Positions 1 through 11,376 of a stretch of DNA of 48,395 bases are shown here, piece by piece (positions within the stretch are counted from its first letter, which is position 1; every line of letters begins with the position of its first letter). Source of the stretch: Planctomycetota bacterium. GTDB taxonomy: Bacteria; Planctomycetota; Planctomycetia; Pirellulales; UBA1268. Made by a program: the position numbers and the translations under genes. The DNA is taken from assembly GCA_003671185.1 (NCBI GenBank), contig QWPN01000110.1, forward strand, positions 1 to 48,395, in the 5' to 3' direction. The notes below the pieces were generated by a model. The model made no database searches. It saw nothing but the letters and a program-made list of their open reading frames with translations, and was not told where the DNA came from.

Positions 1-222
1 AGTGCAGCACACCCGCCGACTGCGTCGCCGGACGCGACGCCCTCGAGAGCGACCGGAGGGTCGCCAAGCAAAAATCGCCAGGATGGCGATGTTTTGCGTG
101 CCACGGCTTTGCGATCCGCCACAGTGCAGCACACCCGCCGACTGCGTCGCCGGACGCGACGCCCTCGAGAGCGACCGGAGGGTCGCCAAGCAAAAATCGC
201 CAGGATGGCGATGTTTTGCGTG
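1..222 (+). repeat. Tandem repeat, 122-bp unit, array of GGA-loop hairpins (locus 1)
   Basis: Positions 1-100 recur almost exactly at 123-222, a period of 122 bp, so there are about 1.8 units. The array may continue left of the window. Each unit carries three stem-loops. In the first, GCGTCGC (22-28) pairs with GCGACGC (34-40) around loop CGGAC. In the second, GCGACC (49-54) pairs with GGTCGC (59-64) around GGAG. The third is an A/T-flanked stem at 68-97 with CGCCA and TGGCG around GGA. The same hairpins recur at 144-162, 171-186 and 190-219. All loops contain GGA on the plus strand. There is no open frame worth calling and no transposase. The array ends 3 nt before the complement of the corA stop codon. 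Confidence 0.9.
190..219 (-). terminator. Candidate intrinsic terminator of corA (second-copy hairpin of locus 1)
   Basis: On the minus strand, shortly after the corA stop, the transcript would read an A-rich tract, a stem CGCCA/TGGCG with loop TCC, then ATTTTTGC. A strong stem followed by a U-rich run fits an intrinsic terminator. Because the flanks are A-rich on one side and T-rich on the other, it could act in both directions. The same element is a GGA-loop hairpin on the plus strand, so a terminator role does not exclude others. Confidence 0.5.
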
Positions 223-225
223 TAC

Positions 226-1362
226 TCAGTGCCAGCGCTTCAGCCAGCCGCGGCGCCAGAACAGTGCCACCATGCCGATCGTGGTCGCCGCCATCATGCC
301 CAGGGCCACCAGCGAGCCGTAGGGGAAGTTGAGCAGCGGCATGTTCCAGGGTGACGCCGTGTTGAAATTCATGCCGTAGTAGCCGGTGATGAACGTCAGC
401 GGCATGAAGATCGTGGCGATCACCGCCAGCACCTTCATCACGTCGTTCATGCGGTTGTTGAGGCTGGCCAGGTAGATGTCGCGCAGGTCGCTGCCGATCT
501 CCCGGTAGCCCTCGGTGAGATCGAGCAGTTCCATGGTGTGGTCATAGGAGTCGCGAAAGTGCTGGCGGGCGTGGTCGCCTACGAAGGCCGTCGACTCGCG
601 GCCGAGGGCGTGGAGCACGTCGCGAGTGGGCCACAGCGCCCGGCGCAGCGTCATCAGGTCGTTGCGGACGTCGTGAATCTGCCGGAGTAGTCCGCGGGAA
701 GGGTTGTCGAGGGCCTCCTCCTCGATCGTCTCCAGTCGATCGCCGAACCGCTCCAGCACGGGGAAATAGCCGTCGATGACAGAGTCGAGGAGCAGGGCGC
801 AGAGGTGGTCGGCCCCCAGGTGCCCGAGCCTCGTGCGGCCGTGACGGATGCGGTCCCGCACGCCCCCGAAGCCGTCGGGGACGGTGCGGTCGTGGAAGGT
901 GATCACGTAGCGGTCGCCAAGAAAGATCGCCATCGGGTCGGTGGAGATCGCTTCGCCGTCGAAGCGGGCCATGCGCACCGCGATCAGCACCTGGTGGCCG
1001 AAGACCTCCACCTTGGGCCGCTCGTCGGGGGTGATCGCGTCCTCGAGAGCGAGCTCTCCGATCTGGAACACCTCGCCGATCATGCGGATCGTGGCCAGAT
1101 CCTCGAAACCGCTGACGTCGAGCCAGATCACCGGCCACTTTTCCCGGGCGATCGTCAGTTCCTCGGGCCGCATCACGTCGGTCTCGTGCGTGGTCGTGCC
1201 ATCGCAGGCGATCATGCGCAGGTCGGTGGGATGGCCGCTGTGGACGACGGCCTCGGCGATGGCGTCGTCGAGGTGGCGGTGCGGCTCTCTGCGGCGGCGC
1301 CGGCGGCGGTGCTTGCGGGATGACACGGTGAATCGCTCCGGGAGGTGTGTCCCGACGGCCAC
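226..1362 (-). CDS. corA: CorA-family divalent metal ion transporter
   Basis: This 378-residue protein fits the CorA/MIT channel family, which moves Mg2+ or Co2+ across the inner membrane as a pentamer. The C-terminal part carries a long helical segment, then a hydrophobic helix ending in the diagnostic motif YGMNF, a short periplasmic loop (NTASPWNMP) and a second membrane helix, ending in a basic tail (RRGWLKRWH). The N-terminal half matches the cytoplasmic funnel domain. An Arg-rich stretch lies near residues 16-28. The start used is a GTG with no obvious Shine-Dalgarno. ATG codons at about residues 49 and 63 are alternatives that would remove the basic segment. It is transcribed divergently from the ATP synthase operon. 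Family is confident; the exact ion is not visible. Confidence 0.92.
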   Translation of the reverse strand: MAVGTHLPERFTVSSRKHRRRRRRREPHRHLDDAIAEAVVHSGHPTDLRMIACDGTTTHETDVMRPEELTIAREKWPVIWLDVSGFEDLATIRMIGEVFQIGELALEDAITPDERPKVEVFGHQVLIAVRMARFDGEAISTDPMAIFLGDRYVITFHDRTVPDGFGGVRDRIRHGRTRLGHLGADHLCALLLDSVIDGYFPVLERFGDRLETIEEEALDNPSRGLLRQIHDVRNDLMTLRRALWPTRDVLHALGRESTAFVGDHARQHFRDSYDHTMELLDLTEGYREIGSDLRDIYLASLNNRMNDVMKVLAVIATIFMPLTFITGYYGMNFNTASPWNMPLLNFPYGSLVALGMMAATTIGMVALFWRRGWLKRWH

Positions 1363-1455
1363 GATAGCCGCCCCGCGGCCTGCCGGTCGACCCTCGGGCG
1401 GGTGCAGCCCGCCGATTCACAGGCACCGGCCGCGGTGCCGGGGTATCCTCAGCCC

Positions 1456-1680
1456 ATGGTCCGCGACTCCGGCGTTTCCCCGATCGGCGAAGCCATGGTG
1501 TGGGTGTCCCGCATCATGGCGATTGGAATGACCATGTTCCTGCCCGGCTTGGCGGGCAATTGGCTGGACGCCCGGTTGGGGACCTCGTTTCTCGGGCTGC
1601 TGGGGATCGCGGCCGGGCTGGGAGTGGCGTTCCTTTGGCTGACGCAACTCAAAGGGGCTGCGGGGCGCTCGAAGCGATGA
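1456..1680 (+). CDS. atpZ: AtpZ/AtpI-family small membrane protein heading the atp operon
   Basis: This 74-residue protein has two predicted membrane helices, about residues 15-35 (FLPGLAGNWLDARLG follows the first) and 42-62. The G-x-x-x-x-x-D motif after the first helix (LAGNWLDARLG) is typical of AtpZ/AtpI-type proteins encoded at the 5' end of atp operons. These are thought to help assemble the c-ring or handle Mg2+, and are not part of the finished enzyme. The start is the ATG at 1456. The stop overlaps the next start in an ATGA arrangement, so the two are probably translationally coupled. The 93-bp divergent gap to corA must hold the operon promoter, but I could not pick a convincing -35/-10 pair there. 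Confidence 0.75.
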   Translation: MVRDSGVSPIGEAMVWVSRIMAIGMTMFLPGLAGNWLDARLGTSFLGLLGIAAGLGVAFLWLTQLKGAAGRSKR

Positions 1681-2105
1681 GCCGTGGTCCGCACCCCATC
1701 CCGGCCTCCACGTCCGCCGGGGTTGTCCTGCAACTGACGGCCCTGGCCGTGGCCGCGGGCATCGCGCTGGCGTTTGCAGGCGATCGACCGCATCGCGGCG
1801 CCGCGGTCGCGTTCGCGGCGGGTGTCTGTTGTACGGCGGTCGGGGGGGCGTGGATCGCCGCCCGACGGCCGGGGGGGACGCCGGCGGCCCGCACCGTGGC
1901 TGCGTTGGGTGTGGTCTGCCTGAGGGTTTTTCCGGCCCTCGCAGCACTCGGATGGCTGCAGTCGAGGGGGGGCACGCTGCGCGACGCCGGCGCCGGGGAA
2001 TTGCTGGTGATTTTTTACCTCGTCGTGCTTGCCGTGGACCTGATCCTGAACATCATGGGGAGCGGCGGAGGCCCAGCGAACCCGGGTTCGACAACGGCGA
2101 ATTGA
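1677..2105 (+). CDS. ATP synthase I-like four-helix membrane protein
   Basis: This 142-residue, very hydrophobic protein has four predicted membrane segments, roughly residues 15-36, 42-63, 73-94 and 108-128. Its first codon overlaps the stop of the preceding AtpZ-like gene (ATGA) and it precedes atpB. Position, size and four-helix layout match AtpI/UncI-like accessory proteins, but I see no strongly diagnostic motif. The name is therefore inferred from context. The short Gly/Pro/Thr-rich tail after the last helix is probably cytoplasmic. Confidence 0.6.
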   Translation: MSRGPHPIPASTSAGVVLQLTALAVAAGIALAFAGDRPHRGAAVAFAAGVCCTAVGGAWIAARRPGGTPAARTVAALGVVCLRVFPALAALGWLQSRGGTLRDAGAGELLVIFYLVVLAVDLILNIMGSGGGPANPGSTTAN

Positions 2106-2196
2106 CGCCGCCGGGCCGCATGAAGCAAACTCTCGACGCCGGTCGAGGATTCATCGCCGCGCCGTACAGGCAGCCAGCCCAGGAAATCCGGCCCCC

Positions 2197-3291
2197 ATGT
2201 CCGATCACAATCCGATCTACCACCTCAAGGACGCCTATTTCTTCGAGGTGCCGAAGGCGCTCTGGCGACAGAACTGGCAGACGCTCGAGGATGTGCCGGA
2301 GTTCCTTCGCGCGCCGTACGACGGCGACCATCTGCCGATGCCGTCCGTCGCCGAGTTCAACCACGCCATGGACGGCAAGATCCTCATCCCCCAGCCGTTT
2401 GGCTCGCTCGACAGCCTGTACGAGAAGAAGTCGGGTTTCTGCATCTCCAAGTACATGCTGCTGGAGGTGCTGCTCGCCGGCATCCTGATTCTCCTGTTCA
2501 CGCGGGTAGCGAAGCGGTTGCGGAGCGGCGAGGCGCCGCGGGGCGCCTTCTCCAACGTGTTTGAGGCGATGATCCTCTTCGTTCGCGACCAGATTGCGCG
2601 GCCGGCGATCGACAGCCACGACCACGGTCATGACGGCCATGGCGGTGAGGACCACGGCCACGAGGGTCACGCCGCAGCAACTGACGCTGGGCACGGGCAT
2701 GCGGCGCCTGTGCTGGCGGCGGCCGGCGGAGCGACGGTCGCGGTCCACCGCGACGTGCATGACGGCGACCGTTTCGTGCCCCTGCTGCTCTCCCTGTTTT
2801 TCTTCGTGCTGGGCTGCAACCTTCTCGGCATGGTGCCCTGGGCCGGATCTCCCACGGCCTCCTTCTCGGTGACGCTGGCCCTCGCCGGAGTCACCTTTTT
2901 GGCGGTCGTGGTGGCGGGGATGCTGAAGTTTGGCGTGCTGGGCTTCTTCGGCAACCAGGTGCCGTCGATGGACTTGCCGCTGCCGCTGGCGATCCTCCTC
3001 AAGCCGATGATTTTTGCCATCGAGATGCTGGGACTGGGCATCAAGCACCTGATTTTGGCCGTACGACTCCTGGCCAACATGGTGGCCGGGCACCTCGTGC
3101 TGCTCGGCATCATGGGACTGATTTCGGCGGCGGCCAGTTATTCGCTGGGCCTGTGGGCTACGGTGACCGGCATCAGCGTGGTGAGTTGCACCCTGTTCAG
3201 TGTGCTGGAACTGTTCGTGGCGTTCCTCCAGGCCTACATCTTCACGTTCCTGTCGGCCCTGTTCATCGGGGCGGCGGTCCACCAGCACTGA
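2197..3291 (+). CDS. atpB: F-type ATP synthase subunit a
   Basis: Subunit a forms the proton half-channels of the Fo motor. This 364-residue version is longer than the usual 230-270 residues. It has an N-terminal extension of about 80 residues before the first membrane helix and a His-rich soluble insertion at about residues 139-170 with nine His in about 29 residues. The functional core is intact: the helix LAVRLLANMVAGH contains the essential arginine (about R290) that faces the c-ring carboxylate. The C-terminal helix has the expected LQAYIFTFLSALFIG. The ATG at 2197 follows a purine-rich AGGAAA about 10 nt upstream. The His-rich loop could bind metal, but that is a guess. Confidence 0.97.
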   Translation: MSDHNPIYHLKDAYFFEVPKALWRQNWQTLEDVPEFLRAPYDGDHLPMPSVAEFNHAMDGKILIPQPFGSLDSLYEKKSGFCISKYMLLEVLLAGILILLFTRVAKRLRSGEAPRGAFSNVFEAMILFVRDQIARPAIDSHDHGHDGHGGEDHGHEGHAAATDAGHGHAAPVLAAAGGATVAVHRDVHDGDRFVPLLLSLFFFVLGCNLLGMVPWAGSPTASFSVTLALAGVTFLAVVVAGMLKFGVLGFFGNQVPSMDLPLPLAILLKPMIFAIEMLGLGIKHLILAVRLLANMVAGHLVLLGIMGLISAAASYSLGLWATVTGISVVSCTLFSVLELFVAFLQAYIFTFLSALFIGAAVHQH

Positions 3292-3300
3292 GCCCCTCCG

Positions 3301-3321
3301 GCGGCGGCCGTCGTCCGCCGC
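3301..3321 (+). other. Perfect GC stem-loop between atpB and atpE
   Basis: GCGGCGG (3301-3307) pairs perfectly with CCGCCGC (3315-3321) around a 7-nt loop, 10 nt after the atpB stop. No U-tract follows, so it is not a standard terminator. It could be a processing, attenuation or mRNA-stability element that sets atpE dosage, since subunit c is needed in many copies. The rest of the 214-bp gap holds no gene I can support. Confidence 0.45.
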
Positions 3322-3505
3322 AAAGCCGCTTCTGGAAAACCACCCTTCAAAATCCCGGGAAAATCCCTAGAACATGGCTTCCCGGCTGCTCGACGGCACC
3401 GCTTTCCCGACCCGCACAATCAACCTGTTCGTTTCGAGTCGCCAATTCCCAACCCCATCCGGGCGTCCGTCCGGTCCCTCGTTTCGCAAGGAGCATGATC
3501 CAGTG

Positions 3506-3826
3506 ATGATTCGATCCCTGTTTTCGACCCGTTTGCTCGCCGTCGTCGCCGCCTGCGTGGCAACCGTTCTCTGTGCCGACGTCGCCAGCGCCCAGGAGGC
3601 TGCCGCCTCAGGCCGTGCGCTCATCGACCTGACCTCGGCGTTCAGCGTCGGCCTCGTCGTCATCGGCGCCGCTTATGGCATCAGCAAGCTCGCCTCGGCT
3701 GCCTACGAGGGCATGTCGCGGCAGCCCGAGGTGGCCGGCAGCATCCAGACGGCGATGATCATCGCGGCGGCCCTCATCGAGGGTTTCACCTTCTACGCGT
3801 TGTTCATCTGCTCGCAGAAGGCTTGA
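3506..3826 (+). CDS. atpE: F-type ATP synthase subunit c, precursor with signal-peptide-like N-terminus
   Basis: Subunit c builds the rotating proton-carrying ring. The product is 106 residues: about 30 residues resembling a cleavable signal peptide (hydrophobic run ending near DVASAQ-EAAA), then about 76 residues, the normal size of mature subunit c. Mature landmarks are the polar loop RQPE and the proton-binding glutamate in helix 2 (about E92, in ALIEGFTFY). Aligned on the RQP loop, the Gln that ligates Na+ in sodium-type rings is Ile here and the residue after the Glu is Gly, which favours H+ coupling. The helix-1 glycine motif is degenerate. The ATG at 3506 has AAGGAG 11 nt upstream; a GTG directly before it is an alternative. 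Confidence 0.95.
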   Translation: MIRSLFSTRLLAVVAACVATVLCADVASAQEAAASGRALIDLTSAFSVGLVVIGAAYGISKLASAAYEGMSRQPEVAGSIQTAMIIAAALIEGFTFYALFICSQKA

Positions 3827-3833
3827 TCCCCGC

Positions 3834-3861
3834 CCGGCAGGCCGCCCGTGCGGGTTGCCGG
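3834..3861 (+). other. Nested stem-loop between atpE and atpF
   Basis: CCGGCA (3834-3839) pairs with TGCCGG (3856-3861), and inside it CCC (3845-3847) pairs with GGG (3852-3854). It begins 8 nt after the atpE stop. There is no U-run, so I read it as a possible 3' stabiliser of the atpE message or a partial attenuator. The remaining 185 bp up to atpF shows nothing else I can support. Confidence 0.4.
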
Positions 3862-4047
3862 CAAGCGTCGTTTCACGAGCCGGGGCAGTGGGAGGATCGG
3901 CTTCCCGCCCCGTTCTCGTGGCACGGCGAGTCGATGTCCTGGACGGTCCGCTGGGCATCAGTGAAGCCCGCGTTCACCGGCCGGTTGGCACTGTTCCCGG
4001 TGTCGGCCAACGAAACCTGACAGCCCAATGAGTATCGGAGCCAACAC

Positions 4048-4749
4048 GTGATCCAGAACGAACGCGTCGCCGCCGACCGCAGTCGCTTCCTGATTGCCGC
4101 CTGTGCCCTGACAGCCTGCCTCGTCTTGGGCGGGGAGACGGGGCTTTCGGCCGGCCGGGCGGTGGCGAGCCCCGCGGCTCATGGCGATGCTCATGCCCCC
4201 GAGATCGGCCACAATCCTCCGGCCGGTGTCAGCCAGAAGGACTTCGAGAGCCCGGCCTGGTTCCAGACGGATCTGGCTGTCTGGTCGTTCGCGGTGTTCC
4301 TCGTGCTCTTCGCGCTGCTCACGAAGTTTGCCTGGAAGCCGATCATGCAGGGGCTCGAAAAGCGCGAGGAGGGCATCGCCCGCCAGATCGCCGAGACCAA
4401 GGCGGCCAACGAGGAGGCCAAGCGCATGTTGGCTTCGTACGAGCGGCGGTTGGCCGAGGCCGCGGAGGAGGTTCGCGGCATGCTGGATGAGGCCCGGCGC
4501 GACGCTGAGGGCACCAAGCAGGCGATCGTGGCCGAGGCCCGCAAGGCTGCCGAGGATGAACGGGTCCGGGCCACGCTCGAAATCCGGCGGGCCAAGGATG
4601 ATGCGCTGTCGCAGATCGCCGAGAAGGCCGGGCATCTCGCGGTCGAGGTGGCCGGCAAGTTCCTGCGTGACAAACTCGGCCAGGACGATCAGGCCCGGTT
4701 GGTTCGCGACTCGGTGTCCAGTCTCTCCAGCCGGCCCAGCGTCAACTGA
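4048..4749 (+). CDS. atpF: F-type ATP synthase subunit b with N-terminal extension
   Basis: Subunit b is the peripheral stalk linking subunit a to the F1 head. The 233-residue product is longer than the typical 155-175. About 65 residues precede the usual membrane anchor, including a hydrophobic stretch at residues 12-31 that looks like a signal peptide. The canonical anchor is VWSFAVFLVLFALLTKFAWKPI, followed by a long Ala/Glu/Lys/Arg-rich coiled coil to about residue 200 and a delta-interacting tail. The start is a GTG at 4048 with CGGAG about 8 nt upstream. The 33-bp gap to atpH fits one transcript. Processing of the N-terminal segment is inferred, not shown. Confidence 0.93.
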   Translation: MIQNERVAADRSRFLIAACALTACLVLGGETGLSAGRAVASPAAHGDAHAPEIGHNPPAGVSQKDFESPAWFQTDLAVWSFAVFLVLFALLTKFAWKPIMQGLEKREEGIARQIAETKAANEEAKRMLASYERRLAEAAEEVRGMLDEARRDAEGTKQAIVAEARKAAEDERVRATLEIRRAKDDALSQIAEKAGHLAVEVAGKFLRDKLGQDDQARLVRDSVSSLSSRPSVN

Positions 4750-4782
4750 ACCCCAGCGTGCCAGTTCCAGGATGACATCAGC

Positions 4783-5387
4783 ATGACCACCGCGACCAAG
4801 GCCAGCCATGTCGACATCGCCGCCGACCGCGTGGCGAAGATCTACGCGCAGGCCGTCGTCGATGCGGCCGAGGCCGCCGGCTGCCGCCGCGAGGTACTCG
4901 TCGAGCTGGCAACGCTGGCCCGTGACGTGCTGCCCAAGGTGCCCGAGGCCGCGGCCGTGTTCTCGTCGCCGAAGGTGGCCCTGGAAGACAAGAACAGGAT
5001 CATTAAGCGGCTCACGGCGGGACGGATGCAGGCCACGACGACCAACGCGCTGCACGTGCTGGCCCGGCACGGCCGGCTCGGCCTGCTGGGGGCCGTCGTC
5101 GACGCCGCCGAGCGGCTGGCCGACGAACGCGAAGGCCGCCAGCAGGCCACGTTCACCACGGCCGTGCCGCTTGATGCAGCAGAGCAATCCCGGCTTGTGG
5201 ACGACACGCAGAAGGCCCTTGCCGCCGCGCTCGTCCCCACCTTCGTCGTTGATCCCGCGATCATCGGCGGCCTCGTCGTCCGCGTCGGCGACACCATCTA
5301 CGACCAGTCGGTCGCCACGGGCCTGGCCCATCTTGGCGGTCGTCTCCAAGACCGAAACATCCGCGCCATCCAGAACGGGGAGTACAC

Positions 5388-5400
<13 letters not shown>
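4783..5400 (+). CDS. atpH: F-type ATP synthase subunit delta
   Basis: Subunit delta (OSCP-like) caps the alpha/beta hexamer and holds the peripheral stalk. The 205-residue sequence begins with the six-helix N-terminal domain typical of the family ([18 protein letters not shown]). It ends with the conserved C-terminal beta/helix segment ([29 protein letters not shown]). It is somewhat longer than the usual 175-185 residues because of its N-terminus. The last 13 bp overlap the start of atpA, which suggests translational coupling. Confidence 0.95.
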
Positions 5401-6935
<1,535 letters not shown>

Positions 6936-6975
6936 GAACCGGGATTCGGCACACACCCGCTGAAAGTCGCACATC

Positions 6976-9430
<2,455 letters not shown>

Positions 9431-9470
9431 GCCCGCCGCCCTCCGCCACCGAATCGAGGAACCCATCGCC

Positions 9471-9899
9471 ATGGCCGATGCCAAGCAGTCCGGAACGGTT
9501 CGCTGTGTCGTCGTGACGCCGGAGAGCACGAGCCTCGACACCCAGGCGCGTTCGGTCACGCTCCCTTTGTATGACGGATTGCGGGGCGTGGGCCGCGGTC
9601 ACTCCCCGTTCATCGGGCGCCTCGGTGCCGGGGAGGTGCGGATCGTGGGCGAGCAGGGCGGGCCGGCGGATGCCGTGCGCCGGCTGTTCGTGGAGGGAGG
9701 TTTCGTGGAGGTGTCGCATGATGCCGTCACCGTGATCACTCAGCGGGCGATCGCCGCCGAGAGAATCGACGCCGCTGCGGCACGGGCCGACCTGGCGAGG
9801 ATCATCGGCACCCGCGCCGCCGGTGACGAGGCGATTGAGGCGAAGGAACAGGCCGCTCAGGTGGCCAGGGCCCTCGTGCGGACCGCAGGCGGCCGTTGA
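9471..9899 (+). CDS. atpC: F-type ATP synthase subunit epsilon
   Basis: Epsilon binds gamma and the c-ring and can inhibit ATP hydrolysis. The 142-residue product shows the N-terminal beta-sandwich (VRCVVVTPESTSL, LPLYDGLRGVGRGHSPFIGRLGAGEVRI, RLFVEGGFVEVSHDAVTVIT). Its short C-terminal helical part carries the family's Ala/Glu/Arg-rich repeat. The typical LxPGxHAP motif appears as GRGHSPFI. The start is the ATG at 9471, 40 bp after atpD. It ends the operon, 49 bp before a convergent gene; no strong terminator hairpin is obvious in that gap. Confidence 0.93.
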   Translation: MADAKQSGTVRCVVVTPESTSLDTQARSVTLPLYDGLRGVGRGHSPFIGRLGAGEVRIVGEQGGPADAVRRLFVEGGFVEVSHDAVTVITQRAIAAERIDAAAARADLARIIGTRAAGDEAIEAKEQAAQVARALVRTAGGR

Positions 9900-9948
9900 G
9901 CCTGGCATCTGCCGGAGCCTGTCCGACGACTCCCCTGCCGCGAGCGGC

Positions 9949-10941
9949 TCAGTCTCCGACCGGCTTGTCGGCTCCGGGATCGATCCGCAGCGTGCCGCTC
10001 TTCATGGCCACCTGTTTCTCGCGAACGAGGTCCAGCACGCCGGGGGGAAGCTTCTCGTCCCAACCGTGCCAGGGCGCGAGCGACGTGCCGCCGCGGGAGA
10101 CGGCCGAGAAATCGAGCAGACTCTCACCGCGAACCATGCCGGCGGCGGACTGTTTCACGACGTGGTCGACGAGCGGCGTCATGCTCCACACCGGCCCGGA
10201 GATGACCGTTTCGGGTGCCTCCGCGTGCTGGTCGACGAGGTTGCCGAACGCCAGCACGCCCTTCTCGCGGGCCCCGGCGATGGCTCCCTCGCGTTCGGCC
10301 CAGATCAGATCGGCGCCCGCAGCGGCCTGATCGATGGCGGCCTGTCGTGCCTTGGGCGGGTCGTACCAGGAATCGATGAACGTGACCTTCACCTTGACGG
10401 CAGGATTGGCTTCGCGGGCGCCCTGGATGTAGGCATTGATGGCCCGATGCACCTGCACGTCACTCTTTCCGGCCACGACGCCCACGACGTTCGACTTCGT
10501 GAGTTTCCCAGCGACGATGCCGCACAGATAAGCGGGTTCGGACAGGTTGCTGTCGAACACCGAGAGGTTGGGGGGCACCGGTGAGTTGGTCGATCCGACC
10601 ACGAAGGCGGTCGTGGGATTGGCGGCAGCGGCGGCACGGATGCCTGCATCGCCCACGATGCCGTCGGCCAGCACGACGTCGGGCCTCTTTGTCAGAGCCC
10701 CGCGGATGCCGTCCGCCATGGCCGCGTCGGTGGAGAGTTTATCCTGCCAGGAGTAGGTAATGCGTCCGCCGCGCTGTGCTGCGAGCAGTGCGTCGTGAAT
10801 CACCATGTTCCATGGTTCCTCCAGAGGGGTGGCGTACGCGGCGAACACGGCGGGTATTTTCGCCGCTGGGGCCTGGGCCGGCGCATGACTGGCCGCCAGG
10901 CCCAGGCAGAGGATCGAGAGGGCGACAGACAGCGTTCGCAT
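9949..10941 (-). CDS. BMP/PnrA-family ABC transporter substrate-binding protein
   Basis: This 330-residue secreted protein has a signal peptide (MRTLSVALSILCLGLAASHAPAQA) and the two-lobed periplasmic-binding layout of the BMP/PnrA/Med family, which usually captures nucleosides for an ABC importer. Supporting segments are FAAYATPLEEPWNMVIHDAL at the mature N-terminus, NLSEPAYLCGIVAGKLTKSNVVGVVAG, and IDQAAAGADLIWA. There is no lipobox, unlike many relatives, and no permease or ATPase gene nearby, so its partner transporter must be elsewhere if it exists. The start ATG at 10941 has CGGAG about 10 nt upstream. Earlier in-frame starts run into the repeat array and are unlikely. Confidence 0.82.
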   Translation of the reverse strand: MRTLSVALSILCLGLAASHAPAQAPAAKIPAVFAAYATPLEEPWNMVIHDALLAAQRGGRITYSWQDKLSTDAAMADGIRGALTKRPDVVLADGIVGDAGIRAAAAANPTTAFVVGSTNSPVPPNLSVFDSNLSEPAYLCGIVAGKLTKSNVVGVVAGKSDVQVHRAINAYIQGAREANPAVKVKVTFIDSWYDPPKARQAAIDQAAAGADLIWAEREGAIAGAREKGVLAFGNLVDQHAEAPETVISGPVWSMTPLVDHVVKQSAAGMVRGESLLDFSAVSRGGTSLAPWHGWDEKLPPGVLDLVREKQVAMKSGTLRIDPGADKPVGD

Positions 10942-11022
10942 GGTGACGTCTCCGAGGACGCCTCCAGGGTAGCCGAATACGGAGTCGTCTCGCCATGCGT
11001 GTTGCGGCCGCCGTGGCGGGTG

Positions 11023-11374
11023 GTCCCGCGGCGGACACGAGCAAAAAAGGGCAGGGATGCCTTTTTTGCGCTGCATCGAGCCTGGAGGGCTCGATCCGTC
11101 CGCCCGGGCAACCCTTGGCGTTGTCCCGCGGCGGACACGAGCAAAAAAGGGCAGGGATGCTTTTTTTGCGCTGCATCGAGCCTGGAGGGCTCGATCCGTC
11201 CGCCCGGGCAACCCTTGGCGTTGTCTCGCGGCGGACACGAGCAAAAAAGGGCAGGGATGCTTTTTTTGCGCTGCATCGAGCCTGGAGGGCTCGATCCGTC
11301 CGCCCGGGCAACCCTTGGCGTTGTCCCGCGGCGGACACGAGCAAAAAAGGGCAGGGATGCCTTTTTTGCGCTGC
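11023..11374 (+). repeat. Tandem repeat, 100-bp unit, 3.5 copies, array of GGA-loop hairpins (locus 2)
   Basis: Units begin at 11023, 11123, 11223 and 11323 (the last one half-length), an exact 100-bp period with only a few substitutions. Each unit has a stem-loop of GCAAAAAAGGGCA against TGCCTTTTTTGC with loop GGGA (11041-11069 in unit 1). A second perfect 8-bp stem pairs ATCGAGCC (11075-11082) with GGCTCGAT (11088-11095) around TGGAG. A weaker stem pairs GTCCGCC with GGCGGAC across unit junctions. Units 2 and 3 carry C-to-T changes in the first stem that keep pairing as G-U. Since 100 is not a multiple of 3, no repeated protein is implied. The array ends 2 nt before the complement of the cysE stop. 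Confidence 0.93.
11341..11369 (-). terminator. Candidate intrinsic terminator of cysE (last hairpin of locus 2)
   Basis: Seven nucleotides after the cysE stop the minus strand reads GC, a run of six A, the stem GGCA-TCCC-TGCC, then a run of six T. This is the classic form of a bidirectional rho-independent terminator. The same element occurs in four tandem copies, which is far more than termination needs. Confidence 0.6.
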
Positions 11375-11376
11375 AA

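Noticed and set aside
1-222. MITE or insertion sequence remnants at the repeat loci
   Set aside because: No transposase fragment, no outer terminal inverted repeats and no target-site duplication could be seen.
1363-1455. A promoter for the atp operon at TTCACA/TATCCT
   Set aside because: The elements are 22 bp apart and the -10 would lie almost on the start codon, so the match is not credible.
3823-4020. A 65-codon frame between atpE and atpF
   Set aside because: It starts at a TTG overlapping the atpE end with no ribosome-binding site, and its sequence resembles no ATP synthase component.
11023-11374. A repeat protein encoded by the 100-bp units
   Set aside because: The period is not a multiple of 3, so each copy changes frame. 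The open frames exist only because the DNA is GC-rich, and no start or ribosome-binding site fits.
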